In this document: positions 41,758 through 51,958 of the stretch, in pieces
Position numbering within the stretch: the first letter of the stretch is position 1
Layout of the letters: every line of letters begins with the position of its first letter
DNA from: Chrysophaeum taylorii
Taxonomy: Eukaryota > Sar > Pelagophyceae > Pelagomonadales > Pelagomonadaceae
Assembly: GCA_029834535.1 (NCBI GenBank)
Contig: JAQMWT010000092.1
Coordinates: 1-64,000 of the forward strand
Length of the DNA: 64,000 bases
Direction: 5' to 3'
The notes under the pieces: generated by a model
What the model saw: the letters and a program-made list of their open reading frames with translations, nothing else
Database searches by the model: none
Told to the model about the DNA's origin: nothing
Position numbers and translations under genes: made by a program

Positions 41758-42046
41758 GGTGACCGGTTAGCACCCGGAAAGTCCGCGCTGGGATGGGGTT
41801 CGCTCGGTTGGGCAGAGCGCGACGGACAGGTCGATTGTTCGTGGACCAACACGTCCGCGGCCTGCGACGCTTTTGCACGACCTCGCACAAGACCGCGCAG
41901 TGGCGGTCCACCATCAACAAGTCCGTCCTCGTCCCTCGCCTCTGCCCCAACTGCGTGATTTTCCTCCGTGATTCCGTACCGGCTCCTGCCGCTCCGGCCT
42001 GGCTCCCATGCTCGGGAGAGGTCTGAAGTTAGTTAGTTAGTTAGTC
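41758..42046 (+). mobile_element. 5'-truncated LINE inside right arm
   Basis: Inverted copy of the 34067-34354 insertion, flanked by AGTCAGGCGGCTC (41745-41757 and 42047-42059). It ends GGAGAGGTCTGAAGTTAG plus GTTA units. Confidence 0.88.
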
Positions 42047-43243
42047 AGTCAGGCGGCTCTTCTCGGCATATGCGTTTGATAGACATCTGCAACAATAGAC
42101 ATCTGCAACAATGTCATCCGCTAAAGGCACGAGATGACGAACCGGGATCGTTCGCTGTAGTCTGTCATAAACATCGAACTAATAAGGCGCATCCGAATAA
42201 TCTTGGGCGACGAAACAGCGTGGTATCAGCGTTGTCTTGCGCAGGCCTTGTTTGTATATGTTGCTCTGCGAGTGTTCGGCATGTTGATGCGCGTGTATGG
42301 TCAAACTTGGAGGCATTCAATTTGGTGTGATCAAATTTCGAACAATCACATCAAACTTGTCATATTTTAGACTCGTACTGATGACTGGGTTAGAATTACA
42401 GGGGTGGTGTCGGCGATCTTCCGGAACGAGGCTGTCGACGTCTTGACATCCCTTCGCGCCGCAGCTTGTATTTGCCGACTTTCTCGTACAGTGCTCGACG
42501 GTGCGGCAGCAGCTCCCGGGGAGATCTTGCGGCAGGGCGGGGTTGTCGAGATGCGCGAGGAGGAGGAGGATAAGGAGGTGTTCTCTTACGGTCGTGCGAG
42601 TTGTTTATGCTGGCGTAACGGCACGTGCTCGCGTTGCCGTCCCATGATCAAGCTGGACAGCTAACTCCGGATCGGGTACGCGACGGTGAGGAACTCCTGA
42701 ACGTGGTCCTGTACGGTCCCGCACAAGTGTGGGACTACAATCTTTGGGTTCTCGAGGGGCGTTGCTCGCGCAGTTTCTCGAGGTCGTCGAGTTTCGCGTT
42801 CTCGACCCCGAGTCGATTATCAAAGACGCTCCCTCTCGGATTTTGGGATGCAGAATGCGGTGATCCGTCTCACGCAGTAAGTCTGGTGTCCGATGTCCTC
42901 TTGTTGCTGAAGAATGACGCACGACCACGGCAACACCACCATGGAGAGTCGCGGTTTGGGTGGCTTCTACGAACGATGGAAGGTACGAGAATGGGCCCAG
43001 CTTAAATACGCCAAGCCGTGGGAATCTGCTCTCGAGGCCGCGCTTTGCTACCCGCTCTCCTTGCGTATCGCCGCGCTGTCTTAGGATGGACCTCCTTCTA
43101 AGGCGGTCATGGGAGGGTGCCCATGCCGCGCGTGTAACGCGACGGTAGATTCTGCGTGGCTGCAGCACCTAGCTCTCGTTTTTAAAGCATTTTCGCACCA
43201 AAAGCGCTCACGCGCCCCCTTGAAAAGCCTTCTTAAGTTTTCC

Positions 43244-44287
43244 TAACTACTAATCGACAGATGTTTGTCTGTCTGTTTGTTTGTCCCTCGATTTAGGGTA
43301 AGGATCAGGTAGGCCCGCGAGCCACACATTGATCCTCCAAGCCGTCTACGGCGACCTCGCAGACTGTTTCCACGACCCGCGGCGGCTCTTTCAGCGCGCC
43401 ATTCTCACGCCCCGTCGAAACGATGTTGTCGATGCTGACAACGCGCGCATGACCGCGGCCTTTTTTTCCCGAAGACGAGGCGTCGGAGTTCTTTTCGGCC
43501 GACTAGGTTGGGTCGGAAGCCGACGCCTCGCTCTTTACAGTCGAGTTTTGAACTCCCTGACAACCAACGGCATGCTGACTTTGATCGCGAGCTTAAAGTC
43601 TTCGCAACCTCGACCCGTCGCACGGCCACTGCAACGGTACCAGATACATGATCGATCGTGTCGTTGTCACCGAGGTTCCTCCAACCTGTATCCCGTAAGG
43701 CCCGCCGACGCCAAACGATCACCAAGAGCCAGGGCCAGACGCCCCGCGAGGTCGGCGTCCTCTTGGCGAAGCCCGTCTTCTGCCACGTCCAGCTCTACGT
43801 GGCTCTCTGTCGATCGGCAACCCCGAGGATATCCTCTTCTGAGTCGACGACTCCACCCTACCGAGGATATCCTCTTCTGAGTCGACGACTCCACCCTACC
43901 CCACACGTGCTGCGCATACCGATAAGCCCCCTCCCGGCGTCTACACGCGCACTGTAGGTGAACTTACTGGGACCAGGTGAACTTACTGGGGTTTGAGATT
44001 GGGACTAGGTGAACTTAGTGACCAGGTGAACTTACTGGGACCAAGTGAACTTACTGGGGTTTTTAGAGTGAACGCAAAGGATAGCGGCGTGTGCGGATCA
44101 AAGCAGCTTAGATTGGCGGAGGTGAGAGCGACGAGCTCGAAGGAGAGTGGGGTGAGTGGGTGTGAGCACGAGTGGGCTTACGCCGAATTTACTGGGGTTA
44201 GAGATTGGGACTAGGTGAACTTACTGGGACCAGGTGAACTTACTAGGGTTAGAGATTGGGACTAGGTGAACTTACTGGCCTGCACTT
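43244..44287 (+). mobile_element. Helitron-like insertion with Pif1-type helicase tail
   Basis: This 1044-base insert starts TAACTACTAATCGACAGATG and ends GGCCTGCACTT; the same ends bound the copy at 55084-56105. Encoded pieces match the C-terminal end of Helitron Pif1-like helicases: LADCFHDPRRLFQRAILTPR, then NDVVDADNARM, VLNSLTTNGM, NKSQGQTPREVGV and HVQLYVALCRS. They fall in more than one frame, so the helicase is broken, and its Rep and ATPase parts are absent. The last 330 bases are a cluster of AGTAAGTTCACCT-type repeats on the minus strand, and 44.08-44.17 kb matches the tandem repeat at 19.1 kb. Copy 1 keeps the empty site at 32870/32871, with no clear target duplication. The ends do not show textbook TC...CTRR. 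Confidence 0.8.
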
Positions 44288-44593
44288 GTATTTAAAAAGC
44301 CGAAGTTTGGTCAATACTGTGGATGTTTGAGGAGTAGTGATCAAACTTGTTGACCAAACTTACAAGGAAATTAATCAAACTTGAAGAGTTGATTGATCAA
44401 ACTTAATGCAACTTTGGAGTGACCAAACTTAACTGACAAAACTTCTATGGAAAGTGACCACACTTGTGAGTTTTTCCATAATCATACATCAAAATCGAGC
44501 AAACATGAAAGAAATTCAACCAAACTTTTTGACCAAACTTGACCGATCCCTTATTATTATTATTATTATTAGGCCGGGGTCCGCGCTCATTCA

Positions 44594-45991
44594 TCACTGG
44601 CCGGGGGGTGCCGAGGCGTCGGAGACGACGAGGACGCCGTCGGGAAAGCGCGTGCGGGACCGGCCGTCGGCGTCAACAAACTTGCGCGTGCCGTCGGGAA
44701 AGCGAATGTCCTTGCTGCCGTCCTTGCGATGGCGTTCGATCTGGCCGTTGGGGAACTCGAATATCTCGATCTCGTTTTCCGGGTCGGTCGTATGCGTGGT
44801 GCGGGCGTCGGCGTAAAAGTAGACGATGCGTCCCGTCTTGGCGTCGGTGCGCTTGACGTCGCCGTTGGCGAAGTTCACGACCACCGAGTCACCGTCGACA
44901 GTCTTCGTCGTGCCGTTCTTGTAGACGACCTCCCGCTTCCCGTCGGCGAACACCCGCTCGCGGATCCCGTCGCGCACGGTGCGCCAGGGCGGTTCCTCCT
45001 CGCTGCCCCGAGGTTCTCGCCGACCTGCCGGGTCCTCCTCTTGTCGCTGTTGCTCGACAACGAGTTTGTTGGACGAGGAGGAGGAGGAGGACGACGACAG
45101 AGCGGCCGCCGCGGCGTCCGTTTCCGCGACCGCGGGTCGTTTTGGTCGCTTGGCCTGGTCGAGCTGCGCGGCCTCGGCGGCGCGGACGGCCGCGGTCAAT
45201 TCCTTGATTTGGTCGTCCTGGGCCTGGATCTTCGCCCGGAGCGCGCCCTGGCGCGCGAGCGATTTTTTGTGCTTTTCCTCTCCCGCGAGCTTGAGCTTCT
45301 CGACGGTCGCGCGCATCGCGTCGATCTCCGCCTCGACGGCGGCCTTGTCGTCGGTCGACCGCTCCCTCGCCTCGGCCGCCGCGAGTTCGGCCTTCTCGCG
45401 GTCGATTTTACGCTGGGCTTTCTTAATTTCGGCCCGCTTTGTCTCGGCCCAGCGCTCGACCTCCTCTCTCTCCGATCGGTGCTTGCGCTCGAGATCCCGC
45501 ACCTTGGCCTCGGCCTCGCTCAGCTGCCGCTCGAGCCGCCGCTTGGCCGACCGGAGCCTGTTCCGCTCCTCCGTCACTGACGCGAGCTCCGCCTCGAGCG
45601 CTGCGACCTCGCTCCGCAACGCCTCCGTCTCCTTCCGCCGTTGCTGCTCTTGTTGCTGCTGTTTATGCTTCTCGTCAGCTCCTCGTCGCCGCGCCGCGGC
45701 ACGAGGGGGGGGTGCCTCTTCCACCGCCAATGGTGGCCTCGCGAATTTTTGCTCGGCCTGCACGAAGGCCTCGAGCGCGGATCGCTCGTGCTCCTCAAGC
45801 TTTTTGTACTGCTTGCGCAGCACTTCGAACGCCACCTCGTCGCCACCCTGCTCGGCGCGAGAAGAAGAAGAAGAAGAACACGAACAAGAAGACGAAGAAG
45901 CAGCAGCAGCAGCAGCAGAACCGGTCGTCGACGGTGGTGGACCGCGCTCGACGGGCCGGTGCTGGCCCCCGCTCTCGGTGCGGGAGATCAT
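44594..45991 (-). CDS. CPAP/SAS-4-type centriole protein with TCP10 (G-box) domain
   Basis: The 465-aa protein has a Ser-rich N-terminus, a long charged coiled coil (about 60-300) and a C-terminal array of G-box beta units: NGTTKTVDGDSVVVNFANGD, TGRIVYFYADARTTHTT, EIFEFPNGQIERHRKDGSKD, FPDGTRKFVDADGRSRTRFP. This is the TCP10_C domain of CPAP/CENPJ/SAS-4, which binds STIL/Ana2-type partners during centriole assembly. The frame runs up to an ATG at 46108, but that is 9 bases from the divergent light-harvesting start, so ATG 45991 is preferred. The protein is shorter than animal CPAP and has no visible tubulin-binding PN2-3 part. Its 3' end is 20 bases from the (TTA)n at the edge of the transposon complex. 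Confidence 0.82.
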   Translation of the reverse strand: MISRTESGGQHRPVERGPPPSTTGSAAAAAASSSSCSCSSSSSSRAEQGGDEVAFEVLRKQYKKLEEHERSALEAFVQAEQKFARPPLAVEEAPPPRAAARRRGADEKHKQQQQEQQRRKETEALRSEVAALEAELASVTEERNRLRSAKRRLERQLSEAEAKVRDLERKHRSEREEVERWAETKRAEIKKAQRKIDREKAELAAAEARERSTDDKAAVEAEIDAMRATVEKLKLAGEEKHKKSLARQGALRAKIQAQDDQIKELTAAVRAAEAAQLDQAKRPKRPAVAETDAAAAALSSSSSSSSSNKLVVEQQRQEEDPAGRREPRGSEEEPPWRTVRDGIRERVFADGKREVVYKNGTTKTVDGDSVVVNFANGDVKRTDAKTGRIVYFYADARTTHTTDPENEIEIFEFPNGQIERHRKDGSKDIRFPDGTRKFVDADGRSRTRFPDGVLVVSDASAPPGQ

Positions 45992-46117
45992 TTGAAAAAA
46001 AAAACTACTACTTACCCTCGAGTGTGAGAGACCCGACCGTTGCACAGCCGTCAACGGTCCGTCCTTCCGCAGCCCGAGCCGACTCGCGATCTTCAACCTC
46101 TCGAGCATACAAGCACA
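45992..46117. promoter_or_regulatory. Gap between divergent CPAP-like and light-harvesting genes
   Basis: 126 bases with a poly-A/T run at about 45994-46004 next to the CPAP-like start. Any light-responsive elements of the light-harvesting gene should lie here or within the neighbour's 5' end. Confidence 0.45.
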
Positions 46118-46905
46118 ATGATGAAGCTCGTCGTCGCCCTCGCCCTCTCAAGCGCCGCCGCGTTCCAGGCCCCCGTGGGCACCTCCAAGCCCGCGGCCCT
46201 CAAGGGCGCCCCCGTCGACGAGTTCGAGGTATTATTTCTGTCTTGTTTCTTCTTTGTGGAGCCCACCTCCTCGAAGAGAATGTATCGTCGTCGCAGGTGG
46301 GCGTGCAGCCGCCGGCCGGGTTCTTCGATCCTTTGAACTACTGCGAGACCCAGCCCGAGTCCTTCGCGCGGCGCCGCGCCGTCGAACGCAAGCACGGGCG
46401 CGTCGCGATGATGGCGATGGTCGGGTGCCTCTTGCACAACGCCGACGTCGAGTTCCCGGGATACCTCTCCAAGTCGCAAAACCTCAAGTTCTCTGACATC
46501 CCGAACGGCCTCTACGGCATCACCAAGGTCCCCTCGGCCGGCCTCCTCCAGATCGCCATCTTCGTCGGCTTCATCGAGCTCTTCTGGTGGCCCGCATCTA
46601 ACTACTCGGGCGACTACGGCTGCGGCTTCTTCGGCGCCAAGTACGAGGGCGAGGAAAAGGTCAAGAAGCTCAACGCCGAGATGGCCAACGGCCGCCTCGC
46701 GATGCTCGGTGAGATTATTTGTTGTCGGGTGGTCACCGACAAAACCATCTTCATTTTCGCAGGCATCGCCGGCGCCATGCTCGCCGAAGGGTGAGTTTGT
46801 TGTCGCTGTTGTTTGGAACAAACAACGTGCACCCCCTATTGCAGGCAAACCGGCCAGACCCTCCAGGAACAGCTCCTCGCCCTCAACTTCAACCCGTTCG
46901 CCTAA
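46118..46905 (+). CDS. Fucoxanthin-chlorophyll a/c light-harvesting protein, four exons
   Basis: Exons are 46118-46228, 46297-46708, 46763-46790 and 46845-46905; the introns are 68, 54 and 54 nt, all GT-AG. The spliced 203-aa protein has a plastid leader MMKLVVALALSSAAAFQAP (AAA|F heterokont motif). Helix A carries ERKHGRVAMMAMVG and helix C carries EMANGRLAMLGIAGAMLAEG, both with the chlorophyll-binding ExxxxR pattern; helix B is IFVGFIELFWW. It binds chlorophyll a/c and fucoxanthin in thylakoid antennae. Exon 3 is only 28 nt and encodes the middle of helix C, so missing it would break the frame. Two ATGs in tandem start the protein. Confidence 0.95.
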
Positions 46906-47204
46906 AAAAATGATGTGTGCTCTCCTCCTAGCTGCCCTTGACAGACGAACAACAAACTTGTGGACGTCACCATCGTAGCTGTGTGTCGTCGTCTTTGCGG
47001 CAGCGAGGATCAATTCATTTTTAAGAAAATAATAAAAAGCGAGCCACTCTATCTCTGAGGAAGAAGGAAGGCACGTGGACATTTGTGATGACTCAACAAC
47101 CAGAGGCCCTAATAACGTAACGTTAGTTGTGGGACGTATCACATTTTTCGAGTTGCAGAAAGTGGTGAAACTGTGGAAACTGCGTGTGGCCTCCTCTGAC
47201 TCCA

Positions 47205-48578
47205 ATGGAGGCATCGGAGGGTGCGGAGGAGGAGTCCCCGAGGCCCAAGTGGTGGCTGCTGCACGCGACCAACTACCTGGTGATGGGTGTGTTCGTGGGG
47301 TCTGTCTTTTACCACATCCGCGAGTCCAAGGGCTCGCGATTCCAGCGCGACGCGAGCTCGCTCCTCCCAATGCTCCTCATCTGGTCGGGGTGCATGGCCT
47401 ACTTCTTCGGATTTTTCGGGATAAGCTTCGTCGACAAGGACGAGGACCTGGACGTCCAGCTCGAAGAGGCCGCGCTCGAGGACTGGCGCCGCGAGGTATC
47501 GTCGGACGGCGCGAAGAAGAGCGCGCCGCCGCCGCCGCCCGCTCGAAGGAAGAAGAGGCTCGCGGCCGTCGCCGAGGAGGACAACGGCGGCGGCGCCACC
47601 ACGGTTATTCCGGCGTGCTCCTCCGCAAAAAAGGCCCCTTCCTCGTCGGAGCCGCCGTCGTGGACCGAAGCGATGTCGCGGATGCGTGTCGAGAAGGACG
47701 CGGCCCGCGCCGAAGCGGCCGTTGCGGGAAAAGCGACTCACCTCGCGAGCGCCGTCGGGCCCGTGTGCGTCGACGGCATCGAGGTGATCGTCCCGCTGGC
47801 CGGCGCCTCCCTCGAGTGCCGGCGTCTCGCAGACCGCGGCGCTCGAGCGCTTCACCTTTGCGGCGGCGCGAGGACGTCCAAGCTCGACGGCAGGTCTGGA
47901 AGAAAGGCCTCGTTCAGCTGCTGCGTCGCGGCGCCCACGGCCGCCGCCGCCGAGGCTCTCGCCACGCAGGCCGAGGCGGCGATCGCGGTCGGCCGGTGCG
48001 TTTACGTCGCGCGCGACGACCTCGCCGACGCTCGGCGAGCCGCCGACGAACTCGCTAAACTCGGCGGCGCGTTCGTCGCCGGCGTCGCCGCCGCGTCCCC
48101 CACGCCCGACGGCGCCGTCGTCGCCGAGGCCACGCTCCCGGGACCCATAGTGCGCCGCGTCCTCGGGGCCTCGGTCTCCGACCTCTGCGCGGCCATCGCG
48201 CGACGCGAACTCGCTCGCGACGCCGCGACTTGCGCGAGAGGAGCTTCTCGTGCGCTCGAGCCGTGGACGCGCCGCTCCCTGGTCGCCGACGCCCTCGACG
48301 CCCTCGCCTCGGCTGTTGGCGAGCCCCTCCCACCCATCAGCGCCGTCGGCCGTCTCGCGATCGAGGCCGTCAATCGCAACCGAGACCTCCACGTCTCCAT
48401 CTCCGTGCCCGCGATCGCGCGTAGGGCGTTCCCCAAGCCCGGCACCTTTCTCGACCTCGTCCACGACGACGACCGCGTCAAGCTCGACCGCGTGCTCGCA
48501 GCCACGCTCCTTGGTCTCGACCTCGCACAACTCGCCGCCACCGTTCTGCCGACTCCGCCCAAGGCGCGCTGCGGCTGA
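47205..48578 (+). CDS. Two-helix membrane protein of unknown function, 457 aa
   Basis: Two N-terminal membrane helices (WWLLHATNYLVMGVFVGSVF and LLPMLLIWSGCMAYFFGFFG) are followed by an acidic/Pro-rich stretch and a soluble Ala-rich region of about 300 residues with alternating helices and strands. Segments such as GIEVIVPLAGASLECRRLAD and LVADALDALASAVGEPLPPI recall dehydrogenase-like folds, but I see no GxGxxG loop and do not assign a family. ATG 47205 is used; the frame opens at 47184 with GTG. The 299 bases before it, after the light-harvesting gene, hold nothing recognised. Confidence 0.65.
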   Translation: MEASEGAEEESPRPKWWLLHATNYLVMGVFVGSVFYHIRESKGSRFQRDASSLLPMLLIWSGCMAYFFGFFGISFVDKDEDLDVQLEEAALEDWRREVSSDGAKKSAPPPPPARRKKRLAAVAEEDNGGGATTVIPACSSAKKAPSSSEPPSWTEAMSRMRVEKDAARAEAAVAGKATHLASAVGPVCVDGIEVIVPLAGASLECRRLADRGARALHLCGGARTSKLDGRSGRKASFSCCVAAPTAAAAEALATQAEAAIAVGRCVYVARDDLADARRAADELAKLGGAFVAGVAAASPTPDGAVVAEATLPGPIVRRVLGASVSDLCAAIARRELARDAATCARGASRALEPWTRRSLVADALDALASAVGEPLPPISAVGRLAIEAVNRNRDLHVSISVPAIARRAFPKPGTFLDLVHDDDRVKLDRVLAATLLGLDLAQLAATVLPTPPKARCG

Positions 48579-50631
48579 GATCGATCTTACGAACGAAGGA
48601 AGGAAGGAAAGAAGAAGGAGCCGCGTCTCGTGTGCATTATCATCGACGGCAATAAGGCTCAAGTATCGGCATGTGGCTTCGCGCGTCTTTCTTTTATACG
48701 TCGACGACTGCGTGCTCGCCGCCCTCCTCCCGGCACATATCCCCTATTGCGAGCGACCGATCTTCTCGAACTACGCTCTTCATGCGTGGATCTATGCGCC
48801 TTCTACATCCGATGTTCGCGATCTCATCGTCTTAGCTTGAAATTTATCTATAATATTGCGCGCGAGAAGACTCGCGCGCGGGGTCGGCACCACGCTTCGT
48901 GATCGGCGCTCGGGGAACTGCGGTGCTTTGTGGCGGAAGGGTGCGCCAGCGACCCTGGAATTTCCCCAAGCCGCGGAAAGCTCCCCCGACCGCAGAGCTT
49001 CGTCCCGGGACTTGCTAGCAATCAAGACCGAGAACTAGAAGGTTCTTCCCCGCCGGAGGGGGGCGGACTGCTATCTGGCGGCCCCGATATTGTTTGTAGT
49101 CCGGAGAAGCAGCTCTGTGTTGGACGGACGTACTTTGGGCTGTCTCCGCAGCAGCAGCTGCATGCTAGCAACCGAGCTTGCCGAAGAAAAGGTGAACTAA
49201 AAAAGCACCGAAAGAACGCGGCTTGCTTGTCTGCGGTAGCCAGAGAGAAGAAACGCGTGGTACATGAATTCCAAAACAAAAATTACCTACCTTCGTGCCA
49301 TACAGCGCGCTTCTTCCGATGTTGCACTTAACTCCTATTCTTCACAGAATGGAATCGCCACCCGCCGAAGATATGCACACCTCCTAGTGCGCCCACCTCC
49401 AAACGTCCCCGCGGGTTCCCACAGTTCACGTACGGCCGTGGTCTCGACAAAGCACTCTGTTAATCCAACATCTGCAAATTCAACAAACTGACGAAGACCT
49501 GGTACTCCCTCTCGCTCAAAACGTGACACGCGGCGCCAAAAAATCAACTCGCCCTCAATCCCCCTTTCTACCCCCCGCTGTCTCCCTGCCCAGTGACTCT
49601 GATCCCACGCGCCACAGCGCTGTGGGGTGATTAGCCTGCGCCCCATGCCCTGGGCTGGCCTCTACTTCTAATTGTGAGCTTCACAGAATGATGATCTGCC
49701 AATGTTCCACCAAAACACTGAACAACATGACCTGTTGGTTTTAGTCGAGTTTATGAATTGCAACAATGGCGAACGGGACCGCGGAGTCGGAGGTGGCGTG
49801 CTCGTCGATCTTTCTTCAACTGCGTCATGATCGAGGTCTTAATAGGTAATGGAAGCGCAATCTTTACCCCAACCCAACCGCCCGAGTCTTGACACTGTGT
49901 CAAGTGGAGAAGCAGGGGTCGCCGACTTACCGTCAAGTGTGACCTGTGGAAGTCGGCGGGCAGCGCAGTCAAAACGAAATCAGTGCACCACGGAAACCTC
50001 GATTCTAGGGATTTCGCCCAGAGGATGTTGTTCTATGTCCGAGCGATGCGGCAAATTGCGTCGGAGAATCCACGAGAACCGCATCCAATCGTTATTGGTA
50101 AAAACCGCAAGTTCGTCGTCGAAGACTGCCGCATAGCTTTGTCACCACCGCCACCATCTTTAAGCCCGACACCAAGTCAAAGACATTCTTCGTTTCTGGG
50201 TCGCTCGGGCCAGTTAGGTTGGCTATGGCGTCAGACGAAAGGACTCGGAGAGATCGACCCAGAAACGGAAGGGGCGGAGCTCTTGCGACCGAGGGTTTCT
50301 TCTGCGAAATGTCGTCTCCCTAAGCCTTCATTACGACTTCATTGAAAAGCCTTTAAACGAACGACTACCGCTACGGCCCAAATACGCACGAAACGTACCT
50401 AATTGGGATACTGATTGCGTTCTTGCTGAGCGGGTGGCACCTACATCCTCTCGGCATCGTCGTCAGGTCGCTACATTCCTCACGTGTCGGCATTGGCAAC
50501 TATCGGCATAGATTGTGGGAAGTGCGGTGACGCCAAACAAGCAACAGTCTCCGATAATGATTTTGGCTCTTAGTCATAGCGAGCACGAGTTGGATGACGG
50601 TCCAGCCCCCTACTCAAAAATCCGAATGCTT
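48579..50631. other. 2-kb gene-poor stretch
   Basis: Lower GC and only short frames. CTTCACAGAATG occurs twice, near 49340 and 49680. A plus frame near 49983-50345 has a protein-like beginning (HHGNLDSRDFAQRMLFYVRA) that may be a remnant, family unknown. No RNA gene or transposon end was recognised. Confidence 0.4.
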
Positions 50632-51742
50632 CTGAGACCTACCGCACCTAAAATACCGGTATGAAAGGTCAGGGTTTAGTACTTTAGTACATGTTTTAAA
50701 CCGGTTTAAAACCGGATTCAACTTGGATTTACCGGTTTAAACATCTTCTCGCATCCGGTTGACACCGAAACGCTCAGAAAACATTGCAGGACGTCAGTTT
50801 GTGGTCAGGGAGCATTCTCTCTTCCATTTCTCTTCTGTGCCACACGCTCGCAGCCTCCTGTTGCAGTTGCACACGCCGGTGACCGCTATGGTGACCATGT
50901 CCAGGGGGAGACGGCCCAGGAGTTCGGTGAGCGACTACGTGATCACAACGCCTAAGGGCGACGGCACGTTCGAATGGAGATGCGCGGCACGCGGCTGCAT
51001 GCACGCACGCACGGGTAAAAAGTTCAAGCCAACTCAATGGGACTCAATGGGTTGAGCACATCGTCCTGGATTGCAATCACACACCCGATGGCGTTAAGTG
51101 CACGCTCGCGAGCAAGTCGTCTGCTAAGAATATCTCGGGGTCTGTATGGGCCACGAATAAGCGGCCCGCCGCTGTCCACAACCTTCGCGCCTCGACAACG
51201 ACATCGTCCGCGCCTTCGTTGTTTCCGGAGACTGGGACGGCTCCGTCGCAAGTCGTGTCAAAGCAAGCTATAGTCACGGAAGTCACTGACAGGTGTGATA
51301 CGCGCCGTACCAAACTTAACAACGAGAAGATCACTAAATTCATGGTTGGTTGCGCTCTGCCTTTCAGCATCGTCAACACCTTTTTCTTCATCGATATGAT
51401 CAAGGCGCTCGACGCGGCCTACGTCAAGCATTTGCCCAAGTCCGAGGCCTTTCGGCGCACGTGGGCGCGACGGCTTTTAGAAGAGACCGTACATAATATC
51501 AACATGATGTTGTTCGCCACCGGCAACTTCGGTCGAACCATTGGGTTCGACGGCGCTTCAAAACCGACGCGTCAGCACTCAACTACTCGGGGTTAGCACG
51601 AATAGTGTGTGCATGGTGAGGCTGACGTGGCGGTTCGAAACCTAAACCCCCCAAGTTTGTGCCTCGTTATTTACCGGAAAAAAAAAAGAAAAAATCCTGG
51701 TTTAAACTACCCCGTAAAAAACCGAGAGGTGCGGTAGTTCTG
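50632..51742 (+). mobile_element. Internally deleted hAT DNA transposon
   Basis: Short inverted ends share CTACCGCACCT: near 50639-50649 at the left and, on the minus strand, CAGAACTACCGCACCT ending the element at 51742. A CAG start is usual for hAT. Inside are a BED-like finger and the first part of a hAT transposase; the catalytic core and dimerisation region are missing. Palindromic ACCGGTTTAAAC motifs lie near 50697-50745. No clear 8-base target duplication was found, so the ends are approximate. Confidence 0.65.
50889..51596 (+). pseudogene. hAT transposase N-terminal remnant (BED finger plus DUF659-like)
   Basis: From ATG 50889, a DNA-binding segment (DYVITTPKGDGTFEWRCAARGC) runs to a stop at about 51054. 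The next frame continues with HIVLDCNHTPDGVK, which completes a Cys/His finger. The two halves are split by a 10-base direct duplication (ACTCAATGGG twice, near 51031-51050) that shifts the frame. Downstream, KITKFMVGCALPFSIVNTFF, AAYVKHLPKSEAF and GFDGAS match the start of hAT transposases. The frame then ends at 51596 without the DDE core. Confidence 0.75.
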
Positions 51743-51958
51743 ACTGCCGTTGTGGACTTTTCCTGGTTCTCGGCTGGATTTTTTTTCTGAAGTTCTGAAA
51801 TGTAAGTGCAACACGTAATTCTCACTAAAACTTAGTAAAGAGAAGCCGAAACGTAAAAAAATCTCTGATCCGACCCATCAGTTCGAAATCAGAGCAGAGC
51901 TTTAAAAGCACGAAGGCAGTTCGAGTGTCGAGCAAAGAAAGAGTTTCAAGATAATAAT

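Larger units (their letters stand above)
41228..44550 (-). mobile_element. Unclassified DNA transposon copy 2 (right arm, inverted)
   Basis: This is the inverted partner of copy 1. Its outer end reads CCGATCCC at 44550, next to (TTA)n at 44551-44571. Homology to copy 1 runs from 44550 in to about 41296, apart from an extra 1.04-kb insertion at 43244-44287. Encoded segments match copy 1 closely: an 86-residue frame is identical and a 126-residue frame differs at about two positions. The inner 70 bases differ, and its own A-type end is missing, so its inner boundary is approximate. Unit C (40935-41182) and (TTA)n/(TAA)n separate it from the copia element. Confidence 0.7.

Noticed and set aside
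45439-46117. Long plus-strand frame running into the light-harvesting gene
   Set aside because: It is antisense to the CPAP-like coding sequence and only later shares a frame with exon 2; the leader comes from exon 1 in another frame.
51600-51660. tRNA-like B box (GGTTCGAAACC)
   Set aside because: No A box, cloverleaf or anticodon arm can be drawn around it.
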